Below, in pieces: positions 1 through 11,168 of a stretch of DNA of 64,000 bases. Within the stretch, counting starts at the first letter, position 1; each line of letters starts with the position of its first letter. A program made the position numbers and the translations under genes. The DNA is taken from positions 392,429 through 456,428 of the forward strand of contig NW_006768823.1 of assembly GCF_000204055.1 (NCBI RefSeq), written 5' to 3'. The notes below the pieces were generated by a model. The model was not told where the DNA came from. It did not search any database and was given only the letters and a program-made list of their open reading frames with translations. Source of the stretch: Melampsora larici-populina 98AG31 (Eukaryota > Basidiomycota > Pucciniomycetes > Pucciniales > Melampsoraceae).

Positions 1-510
1 CCTTTACTTAAATAAGCCCCTCACGACACGTAGTTAAGCTACTGCTATGATAAGAGCCAAAATGCCTTCATGCGCAATCTACAAGAGCCAGCAAACATCT
101 GTCACCAGCGTAGGCCCATATTGATGTTATCTCTGTATCTCGATGCCCTCTCCTCGACGATCCTTTCACTTGCTTTGCCCAGGTCCTGCTTCACACCAAG
201 AGAAGCATATACCTGGGAGACACGATACTTGCGTAGGGAAAGCTGTGCTTAGGTTTCTTGTATGTTTCTGATCGGATCCATTACCTCTTTGTATCTCGGA
301 GTGTGGGATATCTTATCTTGATCAGTGTTATACACCGTGTGCAGAGAAGTAAAGTCACGACCAGCATTATGCCGGTAATTGAAGAATTGCGATGTATCAT
401 CATGTAGTCAGAGACACGATCAAAGGATCAAAACTGTTTCGATACATTCTCAATTATTATTACAATCATAAACAGTAAAACTGAAGTCACAAATTAAATG
501 CTTCCAGGGT
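1..510. other. Spacer before ERCC1, no gene seen
   Basis: No reading frame here has the length, domain content or splice structure of a gene. The stretch lies downstream of the ERCC1 stop codon and would contain its 3' untranslated region and terminator. I see no repeat or RNA gene in it. Confidence 0.5.
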
Positions 511-1431
511 TCAAGGAGGACCAAACGGTGAATTGAAACTATCAATCAATCTATTGACTTTCTTTTCACCTAATCCAGCACATCTCAACAGATCAGCCTG
601 ACTCGCTTCGGTGATATTACGAAAAGACTAGACCAAGAGATATATGTGAGCGTACTTTTCAAGATGAAGGAAAACTGGGGAACGAAAGCTTACCCCAAAA
701 GAAGAAGCTAAAGTGAGCACATCGGTTTTGTTGAGACCATTCACAGTCGTCAAAACGCTTGAGAGTTGAGCAAGATAAGTATTGTCGGATCGTTCTTTAA
801 TCAAATCAGGTGGTTTGCGTTCAAATGATTTGAAGAGTTGGATGTATCTTGCAGCCTCTGCATTAGACCAAGCGAGAAAAACAGTGAGCTGATTGGTAAC
901 TGATACCTAAATCATTACGTAAGAGTTCAGTCAGTATGGAAAAACTTTATAAAAGTAAACTAGACGGATAGACCTCACCTTTGTGATCTCACGAATCGAT
1001 AGCTCGTGATCTTCAACATCGCATAAGATCAACAAGATACGAAGGTTGTAACTTTGACCGAGTTTCCCAATCCTTGTATGAATATATTCAGGGTGAAGCT
1101 TGTGATACCTCAGTGAGAGGAAAAGAAGGCCGGTGGTTAATCCAACTTGATAGTCACATACTATATCACCATGCTCCCATGGTACAGATTGCAAAAGATT
1201 GAGAATTGGATTTCCTTTCTGTCTTGCAAAACGATCAAGAACACATCATCATCAGTCGCGATGATGGTATTTCAGGTTTCAACCTTTCAAGGATATATAG
1301 ATAGTGATATGATTTACTTGACATTTGTTTACGACGATTGTATGTGAACCGACAGGACGTCTGTTTGCTTGAGGAATCGGTCTAGGATTCGATGTTGAAG
1401 GTCCTGAGCCTGCTGGGTTGGTAGCGCTCAT
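511..1431 (-). CDS. ERCC1: ERCC1/RAD10 DNA-repair nuclease subunit
   Basis: Non-catalytic partner of XPF/RAD1 in the structure-specific endonuclease that makes the 5' incision in nucleotide-excision repair and acts in recombination and crosslink repair in the nucleus. Four exons (1431-1318, 1218-979, 906-694, 627-511) join in frame through GT-AG introns to 227 residues. Exon 2 holds the family signature: GNPIL, VPWEHGDIVCDY, LFLSLRYHKLHPEYI and the LRILLILCDV strand. Exon 3 has FLAWSNAEAARYIQLFKSFE, followed by LTTVNGLNKTD. Exon 4 ends with a helix-hairpin-helix (ITEASQADLL, GLGEKKVNRL). The N-terminal tail is shorter than in human ERCC1 (297 residues) and looks disordered (Pro/Ser rich). The ATG at 1431 is the first in frame. 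It is divergent from the NUP50-like gene. Identification rests on strong similarity to the remembered family sequence. Confidence 0.95.
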
Positions 1432-1660
1432 GTTGATTTCTTTGATAATGTGATCATCTCAAAAGTTCGGGTCCAACTTCAGGGTGAGTTCGTGGGGATC
1501 CGACCCGGTTGAGTGAGGGTGCCATGGTCGGATCGGTTCAAGTTCAGATTGAGTTCGTGTGTTGCTTTTAAAATTTTAATCCCAGTGTTCATTTGTATTT
1601 TCATTGTATCCTTATTCTAGCTTTTCTAACTTTATAAACTTACCATTCCATTCAGATCCG
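1432..1660. promoter_or_regulatory. Shared promoter region of ERCC1 and NUP50
   Basis: 229 bp separate the two divergent start codons, so both genes must draw on this region for at least part of their 5' control. No convincing TATA box or factor site is visible. The call is positional only. Confidence 0.5.
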
Positions 1661-4161
1661 ATGGTCAAACGCGCTGCTGAGAAAGAGCTGACTGATAGGT
1701 AAGCACACCATCTTATTCAGTCAGACGCAGTGATACCAAGTATAAATTGCTTACTGATGGTCTTACTATGAACATCAGGAATTGGCAGGACCGAGAGGAT
1801 GGTGAAGTGGTAAGCTTCTAATAAGACTCCAATCCCTTGACCCCTCTGATTTGTATTTTTGACCTATATTTCAGCTTGAGGAGGGCCCCATGAAGGTAGC
1901 GGCCCCTCAGGTTATCGAGAGGCGTCAGTAAGTTAAAAACCATCTTTTTTTGTTAAATTCACGAGCTACGACTGATTCCTGATGCCCCAACAACAGGATC
2001 AAACGTCTTCCCAAAGCCAAGGCTGCTGCTTCTTCAGTGAGTCTTTTAAGAGTAGCGTTTGAAACAGCTCAATCTCATTGCTAATGGAACATCTCATCTC
2101 AAACCCAGCCCTCGATCTCTCCTGCGCCTTCAGCTTCAGCCTTCGGTTCTAGCGCCACTCGTAATCCATTTGCAACCTTGAACCCCCCCACCTCTTCGAG
2201 TCCATTCAGTTTTGATAGCACTGCTCCAGCTAACAAGGCTTCAAGTCTGTTCGGCAATACTCCTCCTACTACCACCAGCTTGTTCGGTAGTTCGTCGACC
2301 CCGTCTACATCCTTATTTGGCGCAAAAAATGTTCATAACTCCACTACCGAGTCTTCAAGCACCGGAACGAATCCGAGCAGCTTATTCAATAATTCCAACA
2401 CCTCCATCTTCGGATCAAAGCTCGATAATCAAATCTCAACTCCAAGCGTCAAGCCATCGACTCAGGCGCTCACCACCTACTACGCCGCATTACGCGGTCT
2501 TAATTTATCGGCAGTCTCTGCCCTAGAGCGAGTGAACAATGCCGATGCATTTGAGAATCTCGATCAGGTTCTCGAGCGACTCAGAATTGCTTACAACAAG
2601 CAACGAGAAACCATTGTCAAAGATTTCGAAGCTCAGGGTGGCAGTCCAGCCGACTCGAATAGCACTAAGAATACAAAGACCTCTAATGAAGCCAGCAATA
2701 AGAATACACAAAGCTCGGTCTTCTCCGTTTCAAATCTGTTTACTAATCAGCCCCCACCTCCTAAAGACTCCGATATAGACCCAACACGTGAAGAAGTGCC
2801 CAAAGTGGGCCAATCCAGCCAAAGCTTGTCAACAAATTCATGTACGTATGCACTTGGAGTTTGTTTCCCTACGTGTTCAGTTTTATCATTTGATCAATTA
2901 TCTGACTCAATTCTTCCTCCTTGGCCTTTCTAAAGCTGGCGTGAAAAAGGTTGAAGTTAGCACTAGTACCGGAGCTGCCGCTAGTCATAAGGCGAGCTCA
3001 AGACCAGGTGCATTTTCTACGGCTGCACCGGCTCGCCCATCCCCTCTTCGCTACGAGACGGAACAAGACGTATCTGATCCGCAATCATCTGTCAACAAAG
3101 AAGTCCCAACTGAACCTAAACAGACATTTACACCCTCTTTTGCAACAACCTCTGCTGCTCCGTCCAGTTCACTTTTTAGCTTCAAACCCCAAGGCGATGT
3201 CGGATCTGTGACCACCACCAAGAGTGACCCCACTCTCCCCACAACGACATCTTTTTCTGCAAGCTCAGCCTTCTCCACTTCCAACAGTTCACTTTCCGCA
3301 TTTGGTGGCCAATCTACTCTATCAAATCCCTCGACCAGCCATACCTCTCTCTTTGGCTCCGCGCCTACTAATCCTCTAGCTGCCACACCTGCGAAACCAT
3401 CCTTTGAATTCGGGCGTGGTATGTCAGGAAGTCCAGGTAGCAATCCTGTCGGTTTCAGCGGGTTCGGTTCCGCTAAGCTCTCACAGCTCACTCCACCCAA
3501 ATCAACTGGCTTCAATCCGGTCGGCTTCTCATTTGGAGCAACAGTCAGTCCACCAGTATCGACCACAAAAGACGAATCACCCAAGCCCGTTGCTGCTGTA
3601 TCTGTGGCATCCAATGACTCTTTACCAGCTTCAAAAGCGTCTGATGGAGTGACAACAGAAAGTGGAGGATCGACAGAAAGTGGTTCTTTTGCTGATTCAG
3701 CAACTGATAAAAATGAAGAAGCAGAAGATACTTTGTTAGAGACCTCCGGTCGAGTCTATGGTTTCATTGATAAGCGTCAAGAAGATGGAAGTATGAAGAA
3801 GCAATGGGTAGGTTTTGCAATGTCTACCATCAAAATTAATAAACATCGTGAAACGTCGAAGACTCGTATACTGGCTCGTAGTCAGACTAACACTAAAATT
3901 CTTGTGGTATGTCTCCGATTTTTTCTTTGTCTCTTTCCACTTCTTTTTTGAAGGGTTTTTTTCTGATTGATCTGTGTTGATGAACGAAATGTGTAGAATT
4001 TCAACATTCATAAAGAATTAAAACCTACGGTTAATAAAACGGCAATCACGTTCGTAGGATTCGAAGGTTCTAAACCTCAATCTTATATGATTAGATTAGG
4101 AACCGAACAGATGGCAAAAGAATTAAACAACAAGATCAGCGAGGTAGTAGAAGGACTTTAA
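1661..4161 (+). CDS. NUP50: NUP50/Nup2-like FG nucleoporin with RanBD
   Basis: Mobile nucleoporin of the nuclear basket that binds importin-alpha and Ran and speeds release of import cargo. Exons 1661-1700, 1779-1809, 1875-1927, 1997-2036, 2109-2841, 2936-3906 and 3997-4161. The N-terminus carries the NUP50 importin-alpha-binding motif (KELTDRNW-like). The middle is Ser/Thr rich with many FG dipeptides (SLFG, SIFG, SAFG, FGFG-like). The last 130 residues (VYGFIDKRQ to the stop) form a Ran-binding domain, ending IRLGTEQMAKELNNKI. The protein would be about 676 residues. Oddity: in exon 1 the ATG and the conserved motif are in different frames because of two extra bases in a GA run near 1678-1686. 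All other junctions are in frame. This is either a sequencing or assembly error or a real lesion. Confidence 0.85.
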
Positions 4162-5386
4162 AAATAAAAATAAAACGAAAAAAGTTACATTTAAATTTTA
4201 ATAGCACTTAGAAAATCAACTAATTAATACTTTACCCTCTCTTGAGGATTTAGACCAAAAACAATAGAAAATCGATTGGGAAAAAGGCGGAGTTGTAAAT
4301 ATAAAAAATCTCTGTCAATATTTAATTCATACTCTCCACTGTATAGATTTCAATTTACATATACGATAAACAGCAATTACAGTGGCAAGGTAAGTAGATA
4401 TTCTCACCATTAGATGTAGAGGTGTCTATGATGCTAGAAAAGTAGCCATCTCCATAATCTTTGACTTGTGAAGTCAAATACCTAATACAATAAATCAGTC
4501 CAAGTATGAATATATTTTTGAAGTGTAGTAAGCAATATGATGTAATCAGATGCTTTACTGGATGTATGTGGTGACTGGAATACTTGAAGGTAACAGGCCC
4601 TTGACTGTTGTCAGTACATTTCCAGTCTGGTTGGCTTGCAGAAAATCATTGTTGTGAACATGAATGTCATCATCTCAAGACACAATATGAATTAAATAGA
4701 AAAACCTGAAGATCTCCTTCATATTCAAGCTTACAAAGTGAAGTTGTTCTACATGATTGATTTGATGGCCAGTGTTTATGATCAGAGTATGTTCCAGCCT
4801 GGGGCCCACCACACATAGAACCTATTGTGGCAGGCAGTCTAGAACCACTCACCAGATCTTAAATTTGTAATAAAAGGCTGTGCAATAAGCTACACCACAA
4901 GGATAGACATACATCACTGACCAAGTCAAAGTAAACTACAAGAATAGGTTGGACAAGCAAGGGTGTCATGATACTACTACTATTATAATACACTGTTGTT
5001 AGTATGTACTGCAGTCTATTACTGTACTTGACAAAATACCAGTATGGGAGTATACTACATATATAGCCAAGTAAATAATAGACTTGGAAACATTAGGGCC
5101 CATTTTGGCAAACTTTGTAAAGCAGTATATTATGTTATGGACCAGCAAAGCCAGAAACTCTTGTTTGTTCAAAATCTTCCATGGATTTCAAAAAGAGGTA
5201 ATGTTGTGCAACAATAAATGATCATTAAAACAAATCATATATCATGATATATTTGAAAGGCTTTTTATCAGACAAAAAACACTTTTTGCTCCTCCTCTGT
5301 TGATTGAACTTTCCAATTCAATAAACTTTTTAACTTCACCCGGCACTCTTTTGACATTGTCCTTTTACCTCCTTCCCACTCCTTCT
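4162..5386. other. AT-rich spacer, no gene seen
   Basis: Lies between NUP50 and the DIRS-like element. AT-rich, with only short random frames. The first few hundred bases would include the NUP50 3' untranslated region. No repeat or RNA gene could be supported. Confidence 0.5.
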
Positions 5387-5639
5387 GTGGGATGTGTCAG
5401 TCTGCAGTGTGGAACAACAGCCCTGTATCATGCTTTGTTACTCTCAGGTAGTGTTTATGGGAACCGCACCGGACAGAGACTGGGCGTGTGGTATTGGCAT
5501 GAAGAGGACACCCCTTTTCCGCCCGCCTAGGATGAGAAGAGAAGCAAGGAAACAAGCCTCCGGTAATGTGTCATAGAGTGGTGAAGGGGTCAAAGGAAAA
5601 GAAAGGGGGGTGTCCTTGTATAGGCAAACTGGCTTACCA

Positions 5640-7002
5640 TCAATCAAAAATCACTTGTGCCCCAATGTGACCTGTTAGTGACAGTGGGTGAGCCTTGGTG
5701 GCAGTGAGTCTCATGATTGGGTGGCTGTGGACGTAGGTCTTGAACGCCTCCAACAACCACCTACCCATGTCCTGAATGTGATCGAGCGGCAGACCTGCTT
5801 GTGCGTATGCTGTAGCCCCCCCGGATTGCATGGAATGTCCAAATTTATTGGTGCCAAAAAAGCAACAAAACTTTTGTGAGAACCAGCTGTGAGTTGGGGA
5901 TTTTCCTTTGACGGTTAGGAAGAGTGGTTTGACATTTGTAAACCAAGCATCTCAGCAAAGCAGGTATTGGTTTAGGGCGGCGATGGGACAGGCTCCTTGC
6001 ACTACACACGAGGTTAAGATGATGGTTCTTCCTTGAAAAAACGGGTCAGTTTTTGAATGCAGCAAAAGATATTTTGCAAACCTGCCGCATCTTGAGAAGG
6101 AAAAAGACAATTGCTTGATCAACTTTCTGTTGTTTCTATGTGAGACTGTGTCTGGGGACGTGATTTCTCCAAGGCGATGTAACACGTGAAAACCTACGGT
6201 GATCATTACAGTGTCATTTTACTGCTCACTGGCAGGCCAGTGAGTACGTCCAGCTCAATCCAATCTCAAATCCATGTCAGTTCAATATCAATCCAACCTC
6301 AATGTTTGGCCTAGAGTAGCAGACAAACAACCTTCCAGAATGAACTAGAATAAAGTTTGGTTGCATGTCCACACATGAAGGTGTCAGAATGTCTGCAAGG
6401 TTTGAGAGATTATGCAGCCCATGCATACCCCCTACTCAAACATAATTGGACGTCAAACTGATATTGAACTGAAATTGAATTGAGATTGGATTGAGGTGAA
6501 TGGAACTCACTGGCCTGCCAGTGACTAGTAAAATTACACTGTGCATAGTGGTGAAGAGGACCTTGTCAAAGGAGAAAGAGGAATGTTTGTGAACTGTGAT
6601 GAGGTCTGGTAGCGTGAGGGGGTCCTTCCTGACGATTGGTACAGATAGTTGGATTTTTACGCCTCGTAGCACTTTCCTGACACGGGGTGAGTTGGTGACT
6701 AAACGTATTTCTGGGTAGATACGTTTGTAAGCTGCCGCCATGGCGGATAAGTAGCCTTGAACAGATGTAGGAGCTAGTGGTTTGTTGGTGTGTGGTGAGA
6801 TGTGCCTACACGTTGCTGAGACATACACGCAGATGGTGTCAACTGTTGGAATAGCAGGGATTTTTTCTTGAATGCAAAATTTCAAGAATGAAGTTAGGCC
6901 TGATAGGTATGAAGCTTTGGTAGAGTGAGCGAGACTGTGTGCGGCCTCAGCTTGCACTAGTAACTTGAGAAACTGACACCTGTTGGGTGGTGGGATATCC
7001 AT
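5640..7002 (-). pseudogene. DIRS tyrosine recombinase, disrupted
   Basis: Recombinase that would insert the circular cDNA of the element. The N-terminal core-binding part runs from about 7002 (AHSTKASYLSGLTSFLKFC, then SVQGYLSAMAAAYKR) to FDKVLFTTM at 6546. The frame is then cut by a 337-bp MITE and resumes at 6206 (ITVGFHVLHRLGEI), where HRLGE supplies the first catalytic arginine. The C-terminal box at about 5830 reads HSMQSGGATAYAQAG, then DMGRWLLEAFKTYVHSHP. In the family this is HSxRSGGAT and GRW(S)xxAFKTYVR, so the second catalytic Arg is Gln here and another Arg is His, both explained by C-to-T transitions at CpG. Not functional. Confidence 0.85.
6207..6543. mobile_element. MITE with CACTA-like ends inside the recombinase gene
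   Basis: 337-bp insertion flanked by the 3-bp direct repeat CAT (6204-6206 and 6544-6546). The two ends are long imperfect inverted repeats. The outermost bases read (T/C)ACAGTGT(C/A)ATTTTACT, followed by CACTGGCAGGCCAGTGA and a shared stretch containing CTCAATCCAATCTCAA. No coding capacity. Removing the insert together with one CAT restores the recombinase frame (FTTM joined to ITVGFH), which proves it is a later insertion. A 3-bp target duplication and CACAG termini suggest a CACTA/EnSpm-type (CMC) transposase mobilised it. Confidence 0.85.
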
Positions 7003-7073
7003 TCTTCAGCAACAGTACACTTCATTGGGGAATAAGTTGGGTTCAGGTATTGGGAGCAGTATGGCTTGGGGTT

Positions 7074-9056
7074 CTAGTCGCAGGACATCGTCAGTTTCCC
7101 CCTCAAGAGGGTGTCTGCGCAGACATTCTTGAAGCCTGGTATGTGTGCGACTTTCACATCTGCGTCTGCTTCTACCACAATATGTACCAGCTTCCTGAAG
7201 ATCGGTCGAACTAGGGGGATTGGGCTGTGAGATTGAAAGAGATTGCATGTGTTCATCGAATCTGAGCAGATGAGGATTTGTCTTGCTCCTTTAGAGAGTG
7301 TCAATGCAATAGCGAGAGCTACTGCTTGCAACTCCATCCAGTAGATATCCTGTGAGGGAGCTGGCACAACAGTGTGGAAGCCTTCCCTTGTGTTGGGCAA
7401 CCATATCCCCAGGCCCGTGGGGCACGCGTCTGTGACCAACAAGGCGTCTGCTTGGTTGATAGGCCATCAAGAGGAGTGAATAAACAATTGACTGGGTGAG
7501 TGTTTGATTGATGATGCTAACCATCTGAAATCTTCTTGTATCTCTTTGTTCACGTGTATCTTTGCAAAACGGTGGGTTCTGTTGGTTAGCTTGTCCCATG
7601 CTGACTGAAGAGCGTAGCAACCATATGGGAAGGCTTTGAGTCTCCAAGAAGCCCAGCCCAATATCCTCTGCCAGTCCTTCAAGCGGTGACTGGGGCTGGT
7701 AGTGAACAACCGTAAAGCTTGGACAAGGTCGGATTTTTTTTCAGGTGTGAGCAAGAATGATAAATCTTCTGCGTTGACGTAGTGACCAATGATTTCAAGG
7801 TGTGGGCCCGACAGCTGTTTCTTCCATTCCCAGGGCATATTGATCGTGTCAAATAATAGGAGCAGAAGGGCTTGGTTGAGCGGCATATTGTTGTCCTTGT
7901 ATGTTGTCATGGAGCTTGAGTGCTATGCCCCAGGTGTCGTCCATCAGGTTGTTGATCCTTTTGACACCTAGTTTAAAACAGAACACCAAATTTTAGGGGA
8001 CACTGCTGATCCAAAGTTGCTGCAACGGTTGGCGTGGTACAAACCTTCAACACACACAATCTGCCTGATTTGCCATTGAAGGGCCATTGGTAGATTTCGG
8101 TAAGTGCGTGCTACATTGCTTTTCCATAGTAGGAGAGCACTGCTGCCCGGTTTGATGTCCGCCATGTACGGACCTAATGAAACAAGAGAGTCGTAGACAA
8201 CCTTTTCTTGCTGCTTGTCAATCAAGTTGTTGAGAGCTGGGGATACAAAACTCATGTCGGTGCAGACCCTGAGTTTTGAAGATCCTGCTTTCTCTACCAC
8301 CAGTAGTGGAGAAACCTTCATCCCGGGTAGTAGGTGATAGAAGGGTTGTGAGTACCTATCACCTGCAAGCTCTTTGTTGTGTGATGCTGCTAAGGCTCAT
8401 GGGTGTTGATCACACACCTTGTGATTTGCGTGGTGTGCTATGGCGTTATCTGGTAACTCTGTGAATGGCCAGAAACCATACTTCAGGCCTAACATCACCA
8501 AACCTACAAACGGGCGGTTCTGGTGGTCTTTGAGGAGATGGTCAAAGATGGGTATGTCAACGGGGCATACTATTTTGAAAGTGTCTGGATATTGTTTGAT
8601 CACGTATTCCGCGCATGGATCCTCAGAGAGCGGTGGGGGTCGTGGCAATGGGGGTGCGTGTAGGCTGGATTGGAGGGTGTTGGAGAAGCCCTTTTGGGAC
8701 GTCCAATCCCATTCCAAGCCTCTGCAAAAATTTTGTAATGTGTAGTTGGTTTTGTCTTGGCTGTGGTTATATGGAGAATGACAGGACACGCAAAGAGGAG
8801 ACATTAGTGTTGTGTCCCTTAAATATTGGTGGATTTTGGAGGTAGTGCGTAGAAGGGTTTGCACCATGCTTGTGGTAGTTGTAAGCGTATGAGGGAACAT
8901 AAACCCTTTTCGCAATGTGTTTTCTTTCTTTCTCTCTTTTTTTTTACTTACTTTGAAAGCATGGCCCCGCATCTTGTAGAACATAATCTTTGATGAAGGC
9001 TGATGAGCTCTCAGGTAGAGCCGTAGTGTTGTTTTCTCGCATGTGACAAGTGGCAT
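7074..9056 (-). pseudogene. DIRS reverse transcriptase-RNase H, disrupted
   Basis: Copies element RNA and removes the RNA strand. Reading down the minus strand: GLKYGFWPFTELPDN (the DIRS pre-RT motif, about 8470); the RT fingers VSPLLVVEKAGSSKLRVCTD (8310); motif A as LLLWKSNVARTYRNLPM (8120), where family members have an Asp in place of this Asn; FGSAVSPKIWCSV (7990); then the thumb region with RILGWASWRLKAFPYG (7640). The RNase H domain has its acidic residues in VTDACPTGLG, WMELQAVALA, ICSDSMNT and the final IPGFKNVCAD. Several frame changes separate these blocks. A pyrimidine-rich stretch at 8925-8950 next to a GTAAGTA donor suggests an intron in the element. Confidence 0.8.
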
Positions 9057-10738
9057 TCAACAACATCGCAGACGTTGCGAATCCTTCCGCTTTTGCAGGG
9101 GTCGCTGCAAACACCGATGTTCCAATTGCCGCATATTTGCATGTTGACCGGTGCCCCCTTTTGAACTGGATGTAGGAAAGGATCATGGAAAGAAGGGTGG
9201 TTTGTGAGCTTGAAATGCTACTTAGGTTGTTGAGCCCTATCTTGTTAGATAGTCAAATGGCTTACTTGGTTTGATATTGCCATGCCAAGGAGCCCTAGGT
9301 GTAGGAGCTGATAGAGACTTTCGCTTGGGAGAATTGCCAAAATCCCTGGATGGGCGCCCGCTGGATGCGGCGTGAGGAGAGGGGTTTGTGGGACCGTAGT
9401 GGGTCTGGCTGAAGGGGTTGTTGAAGGTGGGTTGGGAGAAGGAGGAGTAGGACTGGTAGTGGGTCCGTGGCCTGCTGGCGTTCCCTGTAGCTCCGGTTCA
9501 AACAGCAAGGAGTTCTGGGCTGTCAAAATCGCCAAAGGACAGTGTAGGTCTGGTTGCAAACACGATCCTGAGCTGTGCATCGTAGTCAATGATCTGGGAC
9601 CAATTGCCCTGGTCTGCAAAGACGAGCAGCATGTTGTAGATGTGGTTGACATAATTTCTGATGTCTTCTTCTGTGCACGGGAACGCAAACACAATGGCTT
9701 TTGTGGTGAGTGCAAAGACCCGTCTCCAGTCGTGTTCTGCTGGGAAAAGGTGGCGGGTGGAGACAAAAGCATCTGTGGGCCTCGGGATCTTCTTACCATC
9801 GTACTCATCTGTTTGTAGAACCTTTGCTGTGCAGATATAAAAACCCCTCAGGAGAGGGGGGACAAGAGAAAGTGGGAAACCAATGGGGCGGTTTGGTTTG
9901 GGGTTGAAACGGTTGACGGATACCTTCCATCCGGCTTTCTCTTACTTGCAACAGCGTCTGAGACAGCTTTTGCCTGAGTTGGTAAAGGTCCCGTAAGCCG
10001 GTTCTTACCTTCCGTGAATGGCAGGTTGTTGGCTGCCTCTGAGTCACCACTGGAGGAAGATGAGGATGAACTACTGGAGGAGTCGCTTTCTTCATGTTTT
10101 TGCTTCTTTTTCTTGGAAGATTGTTTGTCTTTCTTTCGTTTTCTCTTCTTCTTGGGAGTGTCTGAGCCTTGAATCAAAGCAAGGAGGTTGTCTGCGTTGA
10201 GTCCCAGGGGGTTCGGGCCGACTTGCTGGTGGTCTTGGGGCTGTAATGCTTGGAATGCGTGTCTGCAGCTGCAGTGCCTGCTGGGTCAAGCTCCTGGTGC
10301 TGGTCTGGGTTGTGTAACTGGTCGTATAAGTTGTTGATGGGTGGCAAGCAAAAACCTGGTTGGGCTTGAGCAGGTTGTCTGGCTGGTGCTGGATGCCGAG
10401 GTTGAAAATTGGCAAACATGTCGAGGTGCAAGATGACCGGGGGGGTGTTCCACCGGGAGACCGGCGGCTGGGATGACACCTCCCAGCTGGAACGTGGCGC
10501 AACCATGTTGTAAGTCGAGTTCGCGTGCAGATAAGCCAAAATCGGAGAACTTGGGGAGAAACAAGGGGTCTGAGTAGGGTACAATCTCTGCAAACCTGTT
10601 GCGGAGACCCCATATGTTGGTGTAAGTGCTACCGCCTTCTTGGTTGTAAGACCAAAGTAGCTCCGCCAATCTTCTCTGAACTGTATTTGCATCTTGGATT
10701 CGACAATCTTCAGCGTTGAGGGTTAGCCGGAGGTCCAT
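9057..10738 (-). pseudogene. DIRS gag-like region, disrupted
   Basis: Begins with an ATG at 10738 (MDLRLTLNAEDC, then RLAELLWSYNQEGGSTY and LRNRFAEIVPYSDP). It continues in changing frames through Ser-rich, Pro-rich and Lys-rich stretches (about 10090-10180) to VFAFPCTEEDIRNYVNHIYN (about 9690), and ends with a Cys/His-rich segment near 9060-9170 (ICGNWNIGVCSDPC, VCDVVECHLSH) that resembles the zinc-binding tail of fungal gag proteins. It is upstream of the RT, as expected for gag. No single frame is open across it. The function is inferred from position and the zinc-binding tail. Confidence 0.65.
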
Positions 10739-11168
10739 ACACTGGTATCAGATATGCGGGTATTTATGCGGGCTGATCAAAAAGTATTCAGTATGTGTAA
10801 TACTGCTGCAGTCAAGCACTCGAGTACGTAAATGAAATGACACTAAGCAAGGTTAAGTAGAGTCTTGACAAATACAACCTGAGATGACGTAGGATAGATG
10901 ACGGTTTTATGAGAACCTGACAAAGCTGTCACAAAAACTCCGATCTTGCTGAGTGCTTAGAGCTGACTGCTGAGGAGGAAGTTTTGCTTGAGCCGCGGCG
11001 TTGGGTGTGTCGCTCGGTTTGGAGCGCAAACTGTCCTCCATGCTGGTAAACCTAAGTTCGCGCAACCTGTGGTTGTTTGTACAGTGGGAAGACGGTTTAT
11101 TAGCATTGTTCTCTAAGCATCGTAAGCTCAGACCAGGTGTTGTAAGACACCCTTGTGACATATCCCAC

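Larger units (their letters stand above)
5387..11168 (-). mobile_element. DIRS-like tyrosine-recombinase retroelement, decayed
   Basis: Reading the minus strand, the order is gag-like region, reverse transcriptase, RNase H, tyrosine recombinase. That combination defines DIRS-order retrotransposons, which integrate with a recombinase rather than an integrase. Candidate ends: GTGGGATGTGTCA at 5387-5399 and its inverse TGACATATCCCAC at 11156-11168 (12 of 13 matching, with weaker similarity further in), which would be the inverted termini of a DIRS element. The ends are inferred. All three coding regions are broken by frame changes or stops, and a MITE sits in the recombinase gene, so the copy is dead. 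GC content is higher than in the flanks. Confidence 0.8.

Noticed and set aside
3051..3614. 187-residue minus-strand frame
   Set aside because: Antisense shadow of the FG-rich NUP50 exon, with no independent domain or splice support.
9372..9818. 148-residue plus-strand frame
   Set aside because: Gly/Val-rich shadow of the Pro-rich gag-like region on the other strand.
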